Assembly: GCA_964483105.1 (NCBI GenBank)
Contig: CAYZZU010000003.1
Location: forward strand, 58,453-122,452
Origin: CAYZZU01 sp964483105
Lineage (GTDB): Bacteria; CG2-30-53-67
Direction: 5' to 3'
Length of the DNA stretch: 64,000 nucleotides
The position numbers and the translations under genes are program-made. Each line of letters starts with the position of its first letter. Position 1 is the stretch's first letter. Below are positions 34,250 through 43,457 of the stretch, piece after piece. The notes beneath the pieces were generated by a model that was not told the DNA's origin, did not search any database, and saw nothing but the letters and a program-made list of their open reading frames with translations.

Positions 34250-36714
34250 AACGGTTTGTCTTTTCCCTCCTTGCAGCCTTTCTTGCGGGAATTCTCGTCT
34301 CACGGTTTTTTGCCTTTCCCGTGATTCCGCTCTGGATTCTTGTCGCTCTCTTCCTGGTCCTTCTTCCGAGGAGACGTTCGGTCGGTTCCGGATGGTTTTT
34401 GGTCGTCTTTGCCGGTCTGGGCGCATTGTCCTATTCGCTGGATACCGCTTTTCTTCCGGAGAATCATCTTTTTTTTCGTGTTGAACCGGGGAGATCGTCC
34501 ATCCTGACCGGCACCATTTCTTCCCTGCCTGAAGTCCACCGGAAGCGCGTTTGTTTTCTCCTGGATGCAGAAAGGTATAACGGCGTACCGGTATGTGGAA
34601 AGGTCCGCCTTACGGTCTACCTGCCTCAAGAAGCAGAGGAAACGGATCGATTCCCCCTTCGGCTGGAATATGGGGAACGGGTTGAGGCGCGTACGGTTTT
34701 GCGTATCCCGCGCAATTACGAAAACCCGGGCGGATTTGATTATGTTTCCTATCTCGCCCGGAAGGGGATTCGCGTCACCGGTACGGTTCCTTCGGAAGGG
34801 ATCCGGGTTCTCAAAAGGGGTGAGGGGAATCCCTGGATCGGACGGATCTACAAAAACCGGAGACGTTTTGAGATCTTTATGGCCGGGCATCTTTCTCCGA
34901 TCCGGAATCTTCTGCTTGCAGCCGTACTGCTCGGAAACCGGGAAGAGATTCCGGATCGCCTGCGGGAACGCTTTGTGATTGCAGGCGCCGGCCATCTTCT
35001 GGCGATCTCCGGTCTCCATATCGGTTTTGCCGCACTGTCCGCCTATTTTCTCTTCCTGACGTTCTTCCGGTTTCTTCTTCCCATCCGTCTTCTTCGGGCT
35101 TCCCGGATCTGCTTTGATCCTTCACGTATTGCGTCCGTTTGCACTCTTTTTTTCGTTGTCTTTTACACGCTTCTGGTCGGGGCACGGACTTCATCGGTCC
35201 GTGCCGCGATTATGATCATAACCTATCTGGTGGCCAGAATCATTGAACGGAATCGGGACGTGTTTCATACTCTGGTTCTGGCCGCGTTCTTCATCCTGGT
35301 CTGGCGTCCGGCCTCGCTCTTTGAGGTTGATTTCCAGCTCTCCTTTACCGCCGTCTCGGCGATCGTCCTGTCCGGTCGAAGGAAAGGGAAACCCGCGTTG
35401 AAGACTCCGGTCCGGTCGGTGAGGCCCTCCTTCTACGGGCTGCTTCGGAAGGTGTACGGGAAGTTGACCGGAGGCGGGTTTGGACAACTCTTCCGGATGA
35501 GTCTCCTGGCCGTGTCCGCGACTGCGCCGATCCTGGCGTCCTCCTTTCACCGGATCGCCCTGGCCGGACTCGTCAGCAACCTTTGTCTGGTCCCTCTGAC
35601 CGGAATTTTCATTGTGCCGCTGGGTCTGGTCGCCTACCTTCTGTTCAATCTGTCTCCTCCTCTTGCCATTCTTCCCTTGAAATTGGCGGGCGTCGGGGCG
35701 CATTTTCTCCTGTCGGGTGTTGATTTCTTCAGCAAGTGGACCTGGACGGCACCGTGGGTTTTCCCTCCGCCTCCGCTCCTCGTTTTTCTTTACTATCTGA
35801 TGTTCGGCCTGCTGTTATACCGTTTCCGGAGATCCGGGTTGACGGTCTGTATCCTCCTTCTTTTATTTTTCTTTCTCGCGATCGATGATGTCTCGGGCCG
35901 GGTCAGGGGGGATGGCCTGTTACATATTGTCTTCCCGGATGTGGGCGAAGGGGCCTCGATCCTGATGGTCCTTCCCGACGCCGAAACCGTCCTGATCGAT
36001 GGAGGGGGGACGCCCGGCTCCTCCTTTGATCTGGGAAGGCGCGTTTTACTGCCGACCCTCCTGGCGCGGGGAATCCGGAAGATCGATCTGATGATCCTGA
36101 CTCATCCTCACCCGGACCATTTAAAGGGCCTGATCTCGATTCTCGAAGAGATCCCCGTATCCTCTGTCTGGGACGGCTGGGACCGCTATCCCTCAGAGTC
36201 CTATCGTCGTTTCAGAAAGGTGATCTCCGCACGAAATATCCCGAGACGGTTTCTTGGAAAGGTCGATGAGAAGCTCCTCTTCAAAGGCCTTTCCTTTCAG
36301 GTGATGAACATCCCTTCCGGCAAGGAATTGGTCTCGGAACCGAAGGTCAACGACTCCTCCCTTGTGTTGAAGGTCACCCTGGGTCAGGTCAGCCTGCTGG
36401 TGACAGGCGATCTGGAGACTGCCGGAGAACAAAGGCTCCTCCGTCGTGAAGGGGACTTCCTGAAATGCACGATATTGCAGGTGGCACACCACGGAAGCCT
36501 TTCTTCCTCCTCCTGCATGTTCCTGGACCGGGTCCGTCCGGAGTTGGCGGTGATTTCGGTGGGGTCTTCCAACCGATTCGGACATCCGTCACCGACGGTT
36601 CTCGGCAGACTCCGTTATATCCATCCGGAAAAGCGGGTCTACAGGACCGATCGGAACGGGATGATCGAAATCGTTACAGACGGTGTAAGGGTGTCGATAC
36701 GAACCTGCCGGTAA
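34246..36714 (+). CDS. comEC: DNA uptake channel ComEC/Rec2
   Basis: ComEC is the inner-membrane channel for single-stranded DNA in natural transformation. This 822-residue protein has N-terminal membrane helices with a DUF4131-type segment, the Competence domain (G-H-L-L-A-I-S-G-L-H-I-G-F, then V-G-A-R-T-S-S-V-R-A) and a C-terminal metallo-beta-lactamase-like domain with F-P-D-V-G-E-G, T-H-P-H-P-D-H-L-K-G and L-Q-V-A-H-H-G-S. All metal ligands appear present, so it is probably a functional, full-length protein. Together with the type IV pilins further on, competence is plausible. Confidence 0.94.
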   Translation: MKRFVFSLLAAFLAGILVSRFFAFPVIPLWILVALFLVLLPRRRSVGSGWFLVVFAGLGALSYSLDTAFLPENHLFFRVEPGRSSILTGTISSLPEVHRKRVCFLLDAERYNGVPVCGKVRLTVYLPQEAEETDRFPLRLEYGERVEARTVLRIPRNYENPGGFDYVSYLARKGIRVTGTVPSEGIRVLKRGEGNPWIGRIYKNRRRFEIFMAGHLSPIRNLLLAAVLLGNREEIPDRLRERFVIAGAGHLLAISGLHIGFAALSAYFLFLTFFRFLLPIRLLRASRICFDPSRIASVCTLFFVVFYTLLVGARTSSVRAAIMIITYLVARIIERNRDVFHTLVLAAFFILVWRPASLFEVDFQLSFTAVSAIVLSGRRKGKPALKTPVRSVRPSFYGLLRKVYGKLTGGGFGQLFRMSLLAVSATAPILASSFHRIALAGLVSNLCLVPLTGIFIVPLGLVAYLLFNLSPPLAILPLKLAGVGAHFLLSGVDFFSKWTWTAPWVFPPPPLLVFLYYLMFGLLLYRFRRSGLTVCILLLLFFFLAIDDVSGRVRGDGLLHIVFPDVGEGASILMVLPDAETVLIDGGGTPGSSFDLGRRVLLPTLLARGIRKIDLMILTHPHPDHLKGLISILEEIPVSSVWDGWDRYPSESYRRFRKVISARNIPRRFLGKVDEKLLFKGLSFQVMNIPSGKELVSEPKVNDSSLVLKVTLGQVSLLVTGDLETAGEQRLLRREGDFLKCTILQVAHHGSLSSSSCMFLDRVRPELAVISVGSSNRFGHPSPTVLGRLRYIHPEKRVYRTDRNGMIEIVTDGVRVSIRTCR

Positions 36715-36846
36715 ACGCTTGAAACCGCCATGTACCAAGAGGCGGGGATTCTGGGATTTGCCTTGACTTACAAGGGGTTCTATACGATAATCAGAACATT
36801 TACCGCCGGAGAATACGAATGGAAGGATCGCTTTGGAAAGGTTTGG

Positions 36847-37080
36847 ATGAAGCAGAAGAACTTTGAAGAGGCTTTAGGTACCCTGGAGCGCATCATCGAG
36901 AAGATGGAACGAGAGGAACTTCCGCTGGAGGATTCTCTCAAGGCCTTCGAAGAGGGAGTTCGCCTGGTCCGTTTCTGCAGGGAAAAACTGAATGAGGCGG
37001 AGAAGAAGATCGAGATTCTGATGAAAGACGACCAGGGTAACGAGAAGATTGAACCCTTTGATGCCGGCTCTTCGGCTTGA
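36847..37080 (+). CDS. xseB: Exodeoxyribonuclease VII small subunit
   Basis: XseB (77 aa here) binds the XseA coiled coil. The family pattern F-E-E-A-L-x-x-L-E-x-I-I-E-K-M-E-x-E-E-L-P-L-E-D-S-L and F-E-E-G-V-x-L-x-x-x-C is complete. The ATG at 36847 has GGAAAGG upstream; the 39 extra residues of the longer frame are not conserved. It is followed by ispA after 69 bp. Confidence 0.93.
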   Translation: MKQKNFEEALGTLERIIEKMEREELPLEDSLKAFEEGVRLVRFCREKLNEAEKKIEILMKDDQGNEKIEPFDAGSSA

Positions 37081-37149
37081 CAGGCAGGTCGTCGATGCAG
37101 TCTGAAGACGGTCGCCTATACCTCCATCTGCGGGTGAGCAATCATCGAT

Positions 37150-38040
37150 ATGGACCTTACGGGGTACCTGAAAGAACGGCGGGATCTTGTCAACCGGGCG
37201 CTGGACCGTCTTCTGCCCGGAGAAAAAGAATATCCGGAAATTCTCCACAAGGCGATGCGTTACAGTGTGTTCGCGGGTGGAAAACGGGTCAGACCCATCC
37301 TGGCTCTGGCCGCATGTGAATCCGTCGGAGGAGCGAAAGAAGATGCCTTGTTTCCCGGTTGCGCGCTCGAGATGATCCATACCTATTCTCTGATCCATGA
37401 TGATCTTCCCGCGATGGACAATGATGATCTGCGACGCGGTGTAGCCACGAATCACAAGGTCTTCGGAGAGGCCGTGGCGATTTTAGCGGGTGATTCCCTC
37501 CTGACTCATGCCTTCCGGATCCTTTCGGATCAGGAAACCGCTTCACGGGGCAAAGGAAACCCTCTTCTCCTGATCCGGGAGATGACCCTTGCGGCGGGAA
37601 ACCGGGGAATGATCGGAGGGCAGGTAGTGGATCTCCTTTCCGAGGGAGAAAAGGAGATTGACGCCCCGCTTCTCGACTATATTCATACCCATAAGACGGG
37701 TGCCCTTCTCCGGGCCTCCGTCCGAATGGGAGGGATTGCCGGTGGTGCCGGTGACCGGGAAATGAAGGCACTGACCCGTTATGGGGATCGGATCGGGCTT
37801 GCCTTCCAGATTGTCGATGATCTGCTGGACCTGGAAGGAGACGAAAAAATCATGGGGAAAAGGGTCGGAAGTGATCTCGAGAGAGGGAAGAAAACCTATC
37901 CGCGTCTTTTCGGAATCCCTGAATCGAAACGGCGCGCTTCGAATCTGGTAGAAGAGGCCGTGGATGCTCTGGGTGATTTCGGACCCCGTGCCGAACCGCT
38001 GCGGGCAATCGCGAGCTTCATACTCAACAGGATACAGTGA
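37150..38040 (+). CDS. ispA: Farnesyl/geranylgeranyl diphosphate synthase
   Basis: This trans-prenyltransferase makes C15-C20 polyprenyl diphosphates from IPP and DMAPP. Both aspartate-rich motifs are present: D-D-L-P-A-M-D-N-D-D (first, about residues 84-93) and D-D-L-L-D (second, about 222-226), along with G-G-K-R-V-R-P and the long first motif typical of bacterial type. Length 296 aa. The stop overlaps the dxs ATG by one base, so precursor synthesis and chain elongation are co-transcribed. Confidence 0.94.
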   Translation: MDLTGYLKERRDLVNRALDRLLPGEKEYPEILHKAMRYSVFAGGKRVRPILALAACESVGGAKEDALFPGCALEMIHTYSLIHDDLPAMDNDDLRRGVATNHKVFGEAVAILAGDSLLTHAFRILSDQETASRGKGNPLLLIREMTLAAGNRGMIGGQVVDLLSEGEKEIDAPLLDYIHTHKTGALLRASVRMGGIAGGAGDREMKALTRYGDRIGLAFQIVDDLLDLEGDEKIMGKRVGSDLERGKKTYPRLFGIPESKRRASNLVEEAVDALGDFGPRAEPLRAIASFILNRIQ

Positions 38041-39968
38041 TGATATACCGATATCTGGATCGGATCAACAGCCCCGCTGATCTGAAAAGACTGGGCATCA
38101 ATGAGCTTCCCGTCTTGGCGGAGGAGATCCGCGATAAGATTATTGAGACCGTTTCCAGAAACGGGGGACATCTCTCATCGAGCCTGGGTGTCGTCGAGTT
38201 GACGATCGCTCTGCATTACGTTTTCGACGCGCCCCGGGATCGCATTATATGGGACGTAGGCCATCAGGCCTACGCGCACAAGCTGTTGACGGGAAGACGC
38301 AGGTTCTTCCAGAGCCTTCGGCAATACGGAGGGATCAGCGGTTTTCCGAGACGGGAAGAGAGCCCCTATGATCCCTTTACCGTGGGGCACAGCAGCACTT
38401 CCATCTCTGCCGCACTGGGAATGCTGGAAGCCCGTGATCTGAAAGGAGAGGACCATAAGGTGATTGCCGTCATCGGTGACGGATCCATGACGGCCGGTTT
38501 GGCCTTTGAAGGACTGAACCAGGGCGGGGCGCTGAAAAAGGACCTGATCCTGATTCTGAACGACAATGAGATGTCGATTTCCCCGAATGTGGGAGCCCTT
38601 TCTTCCTATCTGTCCCGGCTCATGACCGGCGAATTCTATGTCCGGGCGCAACGAATCGTCCAGAATCTCCTGATCAACATCCCCGGGATCGGGGAATCCA
38701 TGCTGAAGGTGGCCAGGCGGTTGGAAGAAGCGCTGAAGGGGCTGGTGGTTCCCGGTATGGTTTTTGAGGAGTTGGGCTTTGAATATGTGGGACCGATCAA
38801 GGGCCACCGTTTCGACCGGTTAATCCAGACCCTGGAGAATGTGAAGAAGCTGGACAAACCCGTCCTGGTCCATGTGGCCACCCAGAAGGGACGCGGCTAT
38901 CCACCCGCGGAAAAAAATCCTTCTCTCTTTCATGGCGTCGGTCCCTTCGATCGGGAAACGGGAGAAATCCGGAAGAAACCGGGACGTGCGCCCACTTACA
39001 CCGAGGTCTTCGGGAAAATGCTGACCCGCCTGGCCTTTGAAGATGACCGGATTATCGCGATCTCCGCCGCCATGCCCGGCGGGACAGGCCTGAAGGAGTT
39101 CGCCGGAAAATTCCCCGATCGTTTTTACGATGTAGGGATTGCTGAACAACATGGAATTACCTTTTCCGCGGGACTGGCCGCGGAGGGTCTCAAGCCCGTT
39201 GCGGCGATCTATTCCACCTTCCTGCAGCGGGCCTATGACCAGATCCTGCATGATGTCTGCCTTCCGGACCTTCCCGTGGTTTTCGCCCTGGACCGGGCCG
39301 GTCTGGTCGGAGATGACGGGCCGACCCACCACGGAAATTTTGACCTGTCGTATATGCGTTCGATCCCGAACCTGGTCCTGATGTCTCCCAAGGATGAAAA
39401 TGAACTTCAGAACATGCTCAAGACCGCCCTGGACTGTGAACATCCGTCGGCAATCCGGTACCCCCGCGGGGAGGGGGTCGGTGTGGAACTCGATCCGTAT
39501 CCTCATCCCTTGACCATCGGAGAATCCGAACGCATGACCCTGGGAGAAGATGTCGCGATTCTCGCTGTCGGGCATATGGTCTATCCTTCCCTCCATGCCG
39601 CAAGGGCCTTGAAAAAGGAAGGGGTGGACGCCACGGTAGTCAACATCCGTTTCGTGAAACCTTTGGATCGGAAAATGATCCGGGAACTGGCAGCGGAGAT
39701 CGGTCGTTTTGTGACCGTGGAGGAAAATGTCCTGATGGGAGGTTTCGGAAGCGCGGTTCTGGAGGTCCTTGAAGAGGAGGGGCTTCAGGAGGTTTCGGTG
39801 TTGAGGATCGGGTTGCCGGACCGTTTCATAGAACACGGGTCCCAGGAGATCCTGAGACGCAAGTATGGCCTGGACGCCCAGGGAATCGCGAGTCGCGTGA
39901 AGCATTTTCTCGCATCGGGGAAGACCGGTGTTCCGATACGGGAGGTCCATGCGAAAACGGATCGATAG
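38040..39968 (+). CDS. dxs: 1-deoxy-D-xylulose-5-phosphate synthase
   Basis: Dxs condenses pyruvate and glyceraldehyde-3-phosphate, the first step of the MEP isoprenoid pathway, using thiamine diphosphate. Recognisable parts are S-S-L-G-V-V-E-L-T-I-A-L-H-Y, W-D-V-G-H-Q-A-Y, the ThDP motif G-D-G-S-M-T-A-G ... N-D-N-E-M-S-I, and D-R-A-G-L-V-G-D-D-G-P-T-H-H-G. Length 642 aa. A GTG three bases upstream is a less likely start. The last 20 bp overlap tlyA. Confidence 0.96.
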   Translation: MIYRYLDRINSPADLKRLGINELPVLAEEIRDKIIETVSRNGGHLSSSLGVVELTIALHYVFDAPRDRIIWDVGHQAYAHKLLTGRRRFFQSLRQYGGISGFPRREESPYDPFTVGHSSTSISAALGMLEARDLKGEDHKVIAVIGDGSMTAGLAFEGLNQGGALKKDLILILNDNEMSISPNVGALSSYLSRLMTGEFYVRAQRIVQNLLINIPGIGESMLKVARRLEEALKGLVVPGMVFEELGFEYVGPIKGHRFDRLIQTLENVKKLDKPVLVHVATQKGRGYPPAEKNPSLFHGVGPFDRETGEIRKKPGRAPTYTEVFGKMLTRLAFEDDRIIAISAAMPGGTGLKEFAGKFPDRFYDVGIAEQHGITFSAGLAAEGLKPVAAIYSTFLQRAYDQILHDVCLPDLPVVFALDRAGLVGDDGPTHHGNFDLSYMRSIPNLVLMSPKDENELQNMLKTALDCEHPSAIRYPRGEGVGVELDPYPHPLTIGESERMTLGEDVAILAVGHMVYPSLHAARALKKEGVDATVVNIRFVKPLDRKMIRELAAEIGRFVTVEENVLMGGFGSAVLEVLEEEGLQEVSVLRIGLPDRFIEHGSQEILRRKYGLDAQGIASRVKHFLASGKTGVPIREVHAKTDR

Positions 39969-40692
39969 ACTCCTGGTGGAAGGTGGGTTTGCTTCCAGCC
40001 GGGAAAGGGCGAAGGCCCTGGTGCTCTCCGGCTCGGTGATCGTGAATGATCAACGGGTGGATAAACCGGGGTCTCTGTTCCGTGCGGAAGATGAAATTCG
40101 GATTCGTGGCAGGGCCTTTCCGTATGTGAGCCGGGGTGGGGTCAAGCTGGAGTCCGCCCTGGAAGTCTTCCGGATCAAAACGAAGGAGAAGATCGCCCTT
40201 GATGTCGGGGCGTCTACCGGTGGATTTACCGACTGCCTTTTACAGAACGGGGTTCGAAAGGTTTATGCTCTGGATGTCGGATATGGGCAGCTTGCCTGGT
40301 CACTCCGCCAGGATCCACGGGTCTTTTCTCTCGAACGGACCAACATTCGACATGTCGCTCCCCGGGATTTTCCGGGGCCCTTCGACCTGATTACGATTGA
40401 TGTTTCCTTTATCTCCCTGACACTGGTCCTGCCTGTGGTCCGGGAGCTGATCCAAAGAGAAGGGGAGATCGTGGCCCTGATCAAGCCACAGTTTGAAGTG
40501 GGGAAGGGGAAGGTCGGAAAGAAGGGGGTGGTCCGGGACCCGGCGTTACACGAAGAAGTGGTGGAAAAAATCCGCCGCTTTGCGAAGAAGATCGGTTTGC
40601 TCCCTCTTGAGGTCGCTGAATCGCCCCTCCTCGGTCCGGAGGGAAACAAGGAGTTCCTGATTCATTTGAAAAAAAATGAAGAAAAAGTCTGA
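39949..40692 (+). CDS. tlyA: TlyA-family rRNA 2'-O-methyltransferase
   Basis: TlyA methylates cytidines of 16S and/or 23S rRNA. The N-terminal S4 domain (R-I-D-R-L-L-V-E-G-G-F-A-x-S-R-E-R-A-K-A) is followed by an FtsJ-type methyltransferase domain with A-L-D-V-G-A-S-T-G-G-F-T-D-C-L-L and L-I-K-P-Q-F-E-V-G. GGAGG lies inside the end of dxs, and the ATG at 39949 gives 247 aa. Position after dxs is conserved in many bacteria. Confidence 0.94.
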   Translation: MRKRIDRLLVEGGFASSRERAKALVLSGSVIVNDQRVDKPGSLFRAEDEIRIRGRAFPYVSRGGVKLESALEVFRIKTKEKIALDVGASTGGFTDCLLQNGVRKVYALDVGYGQLAWSLRQDPRVFSLERTNIRHVAPRDFPGPFDLITIDVSFISLTLVLPVVRELIQREGEIVALIKPQFEVGKGKVGKKGVVRDPALHEEVVEKIRRFAKKIGLLPLEVAESPLLGPEGNKEFLIHLKKNEEKV

Positions 40693-41407
40693 ACAGCCCC
40701 CCCCTTCAACGGAAGGGGAACTCTTACAAATTGCCACCGACTTGAAGAGGCACCTCATCCGGCAGATGCCGCGTTTCCCTTATGGGGGAAGATTCGTTCT
40801 CAAGGCCGAGCCGGATGCTTTCGTCCCGGTACGGGAACAGGCTCCGGCGGAGGCGACATCTTTGGACATGCTTCGGGAGATGCTGCGGGATTGCACGCGG
40901 TGTAATCTCCATCAGAAGCGGAACCGGATCGTCTTCGGGCAGGGGAATCCCCATGCGCGTCTGATGTTTATCGGGGAAGGACCGGGGGCCGAAGAAGACA
41001 GGCAGGGATTGCCCTTCGTGGGCAGGGCCGGTCAGCTTCTGACCCGGATTATCGCCGCAATCGGGTTGAAACGGGAAGAAGTCTACATTACAAATATCGT
41101 GAAATGCCGCCCCCCGGGAAACCGGGATCCGAGACCGGATGAGATCATCACCTGCCTGCCTTTTCTGAAACAGCAGATCCGGTTGATCCGTCCCTCCATT
41201 CTCTGCACGCTCGGATCACCGGCGACGAAGACGGTTCTGCAGACGGACGCCCCGATTTCAAGATTGAGAGGGCGCTTTCACGAGATGGACGGAATCCCGG
41301 TCATGCCGACCTATCATCCCGCTTATCTGCTTCGCAATCCGGCACAGAAGAGACCTGTCTGGGAGGACATGCAGAAGGTTCAGCGCATGTATCTGGAGAA
41401 CGATTGA
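40676..41407 (+). CDS. Uracil-DNA glycosylase, family 4 (iron-sulfur)
   Basis: This enzyme removes uracil from DNA. Motif A is G-E-G-P-G-A-E-E-D-x-x-G-L-P-F-V-G, and the C-terminal motif is H-P-A-Y-L-L-R-N. Four cysteines in the family positions, C73, C76, C144 and C160, fit the [4Fe-4S] cluster of family 4 enzymes. A Lys/Pro-rich N-terminal segment of about 60 residues is less conserved. It overlaps tlyA by 17 bp. Length 243 aa. Confidence 0.92.
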   Translation: MKKKSEQPPPSTEGELLQIATDLKRHLIRQMPRFPYGGRFVLKAEPDAFVPVREQAPAEATSLDMLREMLRDCTRCNLHQKRNRIVFGQGNPHARLMFIGEGPGAEEDRQGLPFVGRAGQLLTRIIAAIGLKREEVYITNIVKCRPPGNRDPRPDEIITCLPFLKQQIRLIRPSILCTLGSPATKTVLQTDAPISRLRGRFHEMDGIPVMPTYHPAYLLRNPAQKRPVWEDMQKVQRMYLEND

Positions 41408-41420
41408 CGGGCGGAATAAG

Positions 41421-43280
41421 ATGAAACGTCTTCTGGATCTTGATCCCGCTGGAACCGGTTCTCTCCGCTATATCAGCCGGCTGGATCGGGAAGTGCACCT
41501 CCTGTTCGGTTCTTCTCTTCCCGAACTTCCCCGCGGGGACGAAGTTGAGGAAGGGGGGAAAAAGATCTTCGTGGAATTCCCCCAGAACTTCGGAATTCTG
41601 CTCCGTGATTTTCTTCAGGCCGCATACAACGCTTCCTTCGGGAGCGCCTCGCCGGATATCCGTGGGGATCAGGCTTATCAGTCATTCAGGGAGGCGCTGA
41701 TCCATTTTTTTGTGGAAGCCGTTTTGCAGGAACGCCGGAACGGTCTTTACAATCTTCTCTGTCTGTCGCTGTCCAAGGTATTCGCCGATGCGGTTTGCGA
41801 CTTTTGTTCCAGGAGCGGTCGAAGGATCCATCATCGGTTTCAACTCCATCGGGAGTTTTCACCGTTTCTGAAAGAAGTGCAGGAGACCGCGTGGAAAAAG
41901 GCCGAGGAGATCGAACCGGGTTCCGTAAGGTTCCGTCTCGGACCCGATTTCAACCCCTCACTGGTCCGGACGATCCTCGAGGATCAGCTTCCGCTGGTCA
42001 CGACGGAAGAGGAGGCGGTTCGTGTGCAGGATCTCCTGGAAGGCGGGAATTCCAGGTTTCCCCTTTCCTGGAAGGGGTACAGGGAAATCTACGGGATTCT
42101 GCTTGCCCGTCTTCGGAGAGCGCTGGAAAAGAGGGAATCGGACTGGATCCGGGAACTTCAGGTCTTTGCCGGACTCGACGTCCCGGTTCAGGAAATTTAT
42201 CTCAGCAAATTGTTGAATGACCCCCAGGTGATCCGCTTCCTCTTTCTGGATCCGGGAGGGGCGGGGAAACGAATTGAAGCCGTCCGATCGAAATACGCCG
42301 GGGAGATATCTTATGCCGGTCTGAGCCGCGTGATGGTGGATCTGCTCTTTGCCCTGAAACGGAACGAGTGTGTCCAGATCCTGAAAAGGGAGATCGAGAT
42401 CTTGTCCGACCGGAACGCCGCCTCGGCCGAGTCGTGGTACAGCGCCGGAAGTCTCTACCGGTACGGTAAAAAAGATCGGATTGTGAATGAGGTCAGAGAA
42501 GTGACCACGGTCTTCCTGGATCTGCGCGGTTTTACGAAGAAATCGGAGGAGGCTATTTCTGCCGGGGAACTGACGGACCAGCTTTATGCCATTTTCGATC
42601 CGATTACTTCCATTGTGGCGGAGTTAAACGGCAGGATCGACAAATTTACCGGCGACGGAATGATGATCACCTTCGGTGTGGACTCCAGGACACGGGAGGA
42701 CCCTTTGAACGCGCTTCGCATGTCCATCCGGGTACAAATGGCCATGCATTCGCTCAGAGCAAAGAAGAAAACCGATTTCAACATGGGGATCTCCATCCAT
42801 TCGGGTACGGCCTTCGTCGCCCACTTCATGGCCGGAGAGGACCGGGTGGATCGGACGGTGATCGGCCGGAACATCAATATTGCGGGAAGGCTTTCTTCGG
42901 CTGGAGACGTGAAGCGGTTCGAACGTGAAAAAGAGGAGTTTGAAGGACTGGTCGAATCACTCTCCCGCAGCCTGAAGAACGAAGAGGAACGGCACCGTTT
43001 TTTGAAGACTGTGGATTCCGGAAAAAAAATAGGCAAGGGGGTCTCAGGCGTTTCCGTGGATGCCTGGGGAAACCTGTACAACCTCGGAATCGTCCTGACT
43101 CAGCAGACCCTGCGGGCCCTTGATGAAGTGGTCCGGTTACAATCCGGCGAGGACGGTGATGCAAGGTACAGGTTTTATTACGATTCGCTCCTTTCCCGCC
43201 AGGTCAGTCTCTACTATGTGGGAGACGTCAAGTTCAAGGGGGTGGAGAGCGCCATGCCTGTTTATGCGGTTCTATTGTGA
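41421..43280 (+). CDS. Class III adenylate/guanylate cyclase with an unknown N-terminal region
   Basis: The catalytic domain begins near residue 360: T-T-V-F-L-D-L-R-G-F-T with metal ligand D367, then K-F-T-G-D-G-M-M with D412, and T-V-I-G-R-N-I-N-I-A-G-R-L, where Asn and Arg stabilise the transition state. The Lys before T-G-D-G and Thr before V-I-G fit ATP as substrate. About 80 residues of charged helical sequence interrupt the domain before the final strand (V-K-F-K-G-V-E-S-A-M-P-V-Y). The first 350 residues are helical, without membrane segment or known sensor domain. It follows the glycosylase gene by 13 bp; no cAMP effector is visible in the window. Confidence 0.8.
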   Translation: MKRLLDLDPAGTGSLRYISRLDREVHLLFGSSLPELPRGDEVEEGGKKIFVEFPQNFGILLRDFLQAAYNASFGSASPDIRGDQAYQSFREALIHFFVEAVLQERRNGLYNLLCLSLSKVFADAVCDFCSRSGRRIHHRFQLHREFSPFLKEVQETAWKKAEEIEPGSVRFRLGPDFNPSLVRTILEDQLPLVTTEEEAVRVQDLLEGGNSRFPLSWKGYREIYGILLARLRRALEKRESDWIRELQVFAGLDVPVQEIYLSKLLNDPQVIRFLFLDPGGAGKRIEAVRSKYAGEISYAGLSRVMVDLLFALKRNECVQILKREIEILSDRNAASAESWYSAGSLYRYGKKDRIVNEVREVTTVFLDLRGFTKKSEEAISAGELTDQLYAIFDPITSIVAELNGRIDKFTGDGMMITFGVDSRTREDPLNALRMSIRVQMAMHSLRAKKKTDFNMGISIHSGTAFVAHFMAGEDRVDRTVIGRNINIAGRLSSAGDVKRFEREKEEFEGLVESLSRSLKNEEERHRFLKTVDSGKKIGKGVSGVSVDAWGNLYNLGIVLTQQTLRALDEVVRLQSGEDGDARYRFYYDSLLSRQVSLYYVGDVKFKGVESAMPVYAVLL

Positions 43281-43347
43281 ATGGACGGGTAAACTCCTTT
43301 TCAAATTCAAAATTCCTCATCCGGAGATTCATTCCCGGTTTTTTCTG

Positions 43348-43376
43348 TTGTCCCACTCCTGAAAATGTTTTATAAT
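43348..43376 (+). promoter_or_regulatory. Sigma-70 type promoter of the glycan cluster
   Basis: TTGTCC (43348-43353), a 17-bp spacer and a perfect TATAAT (43371-43376) lie in the 177-bp gap before the first glycosyltransferase, about 80 bp from its ATG. Confidence 0.65.
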
Positions 43377-43457
43377 TTAAAGAGTTAACGGCAATCGGGT
43401 CTTGAGGCCCGAATGTGTCTCTACCCGACAATCCAACACATCATTCGAGTTGTATCC

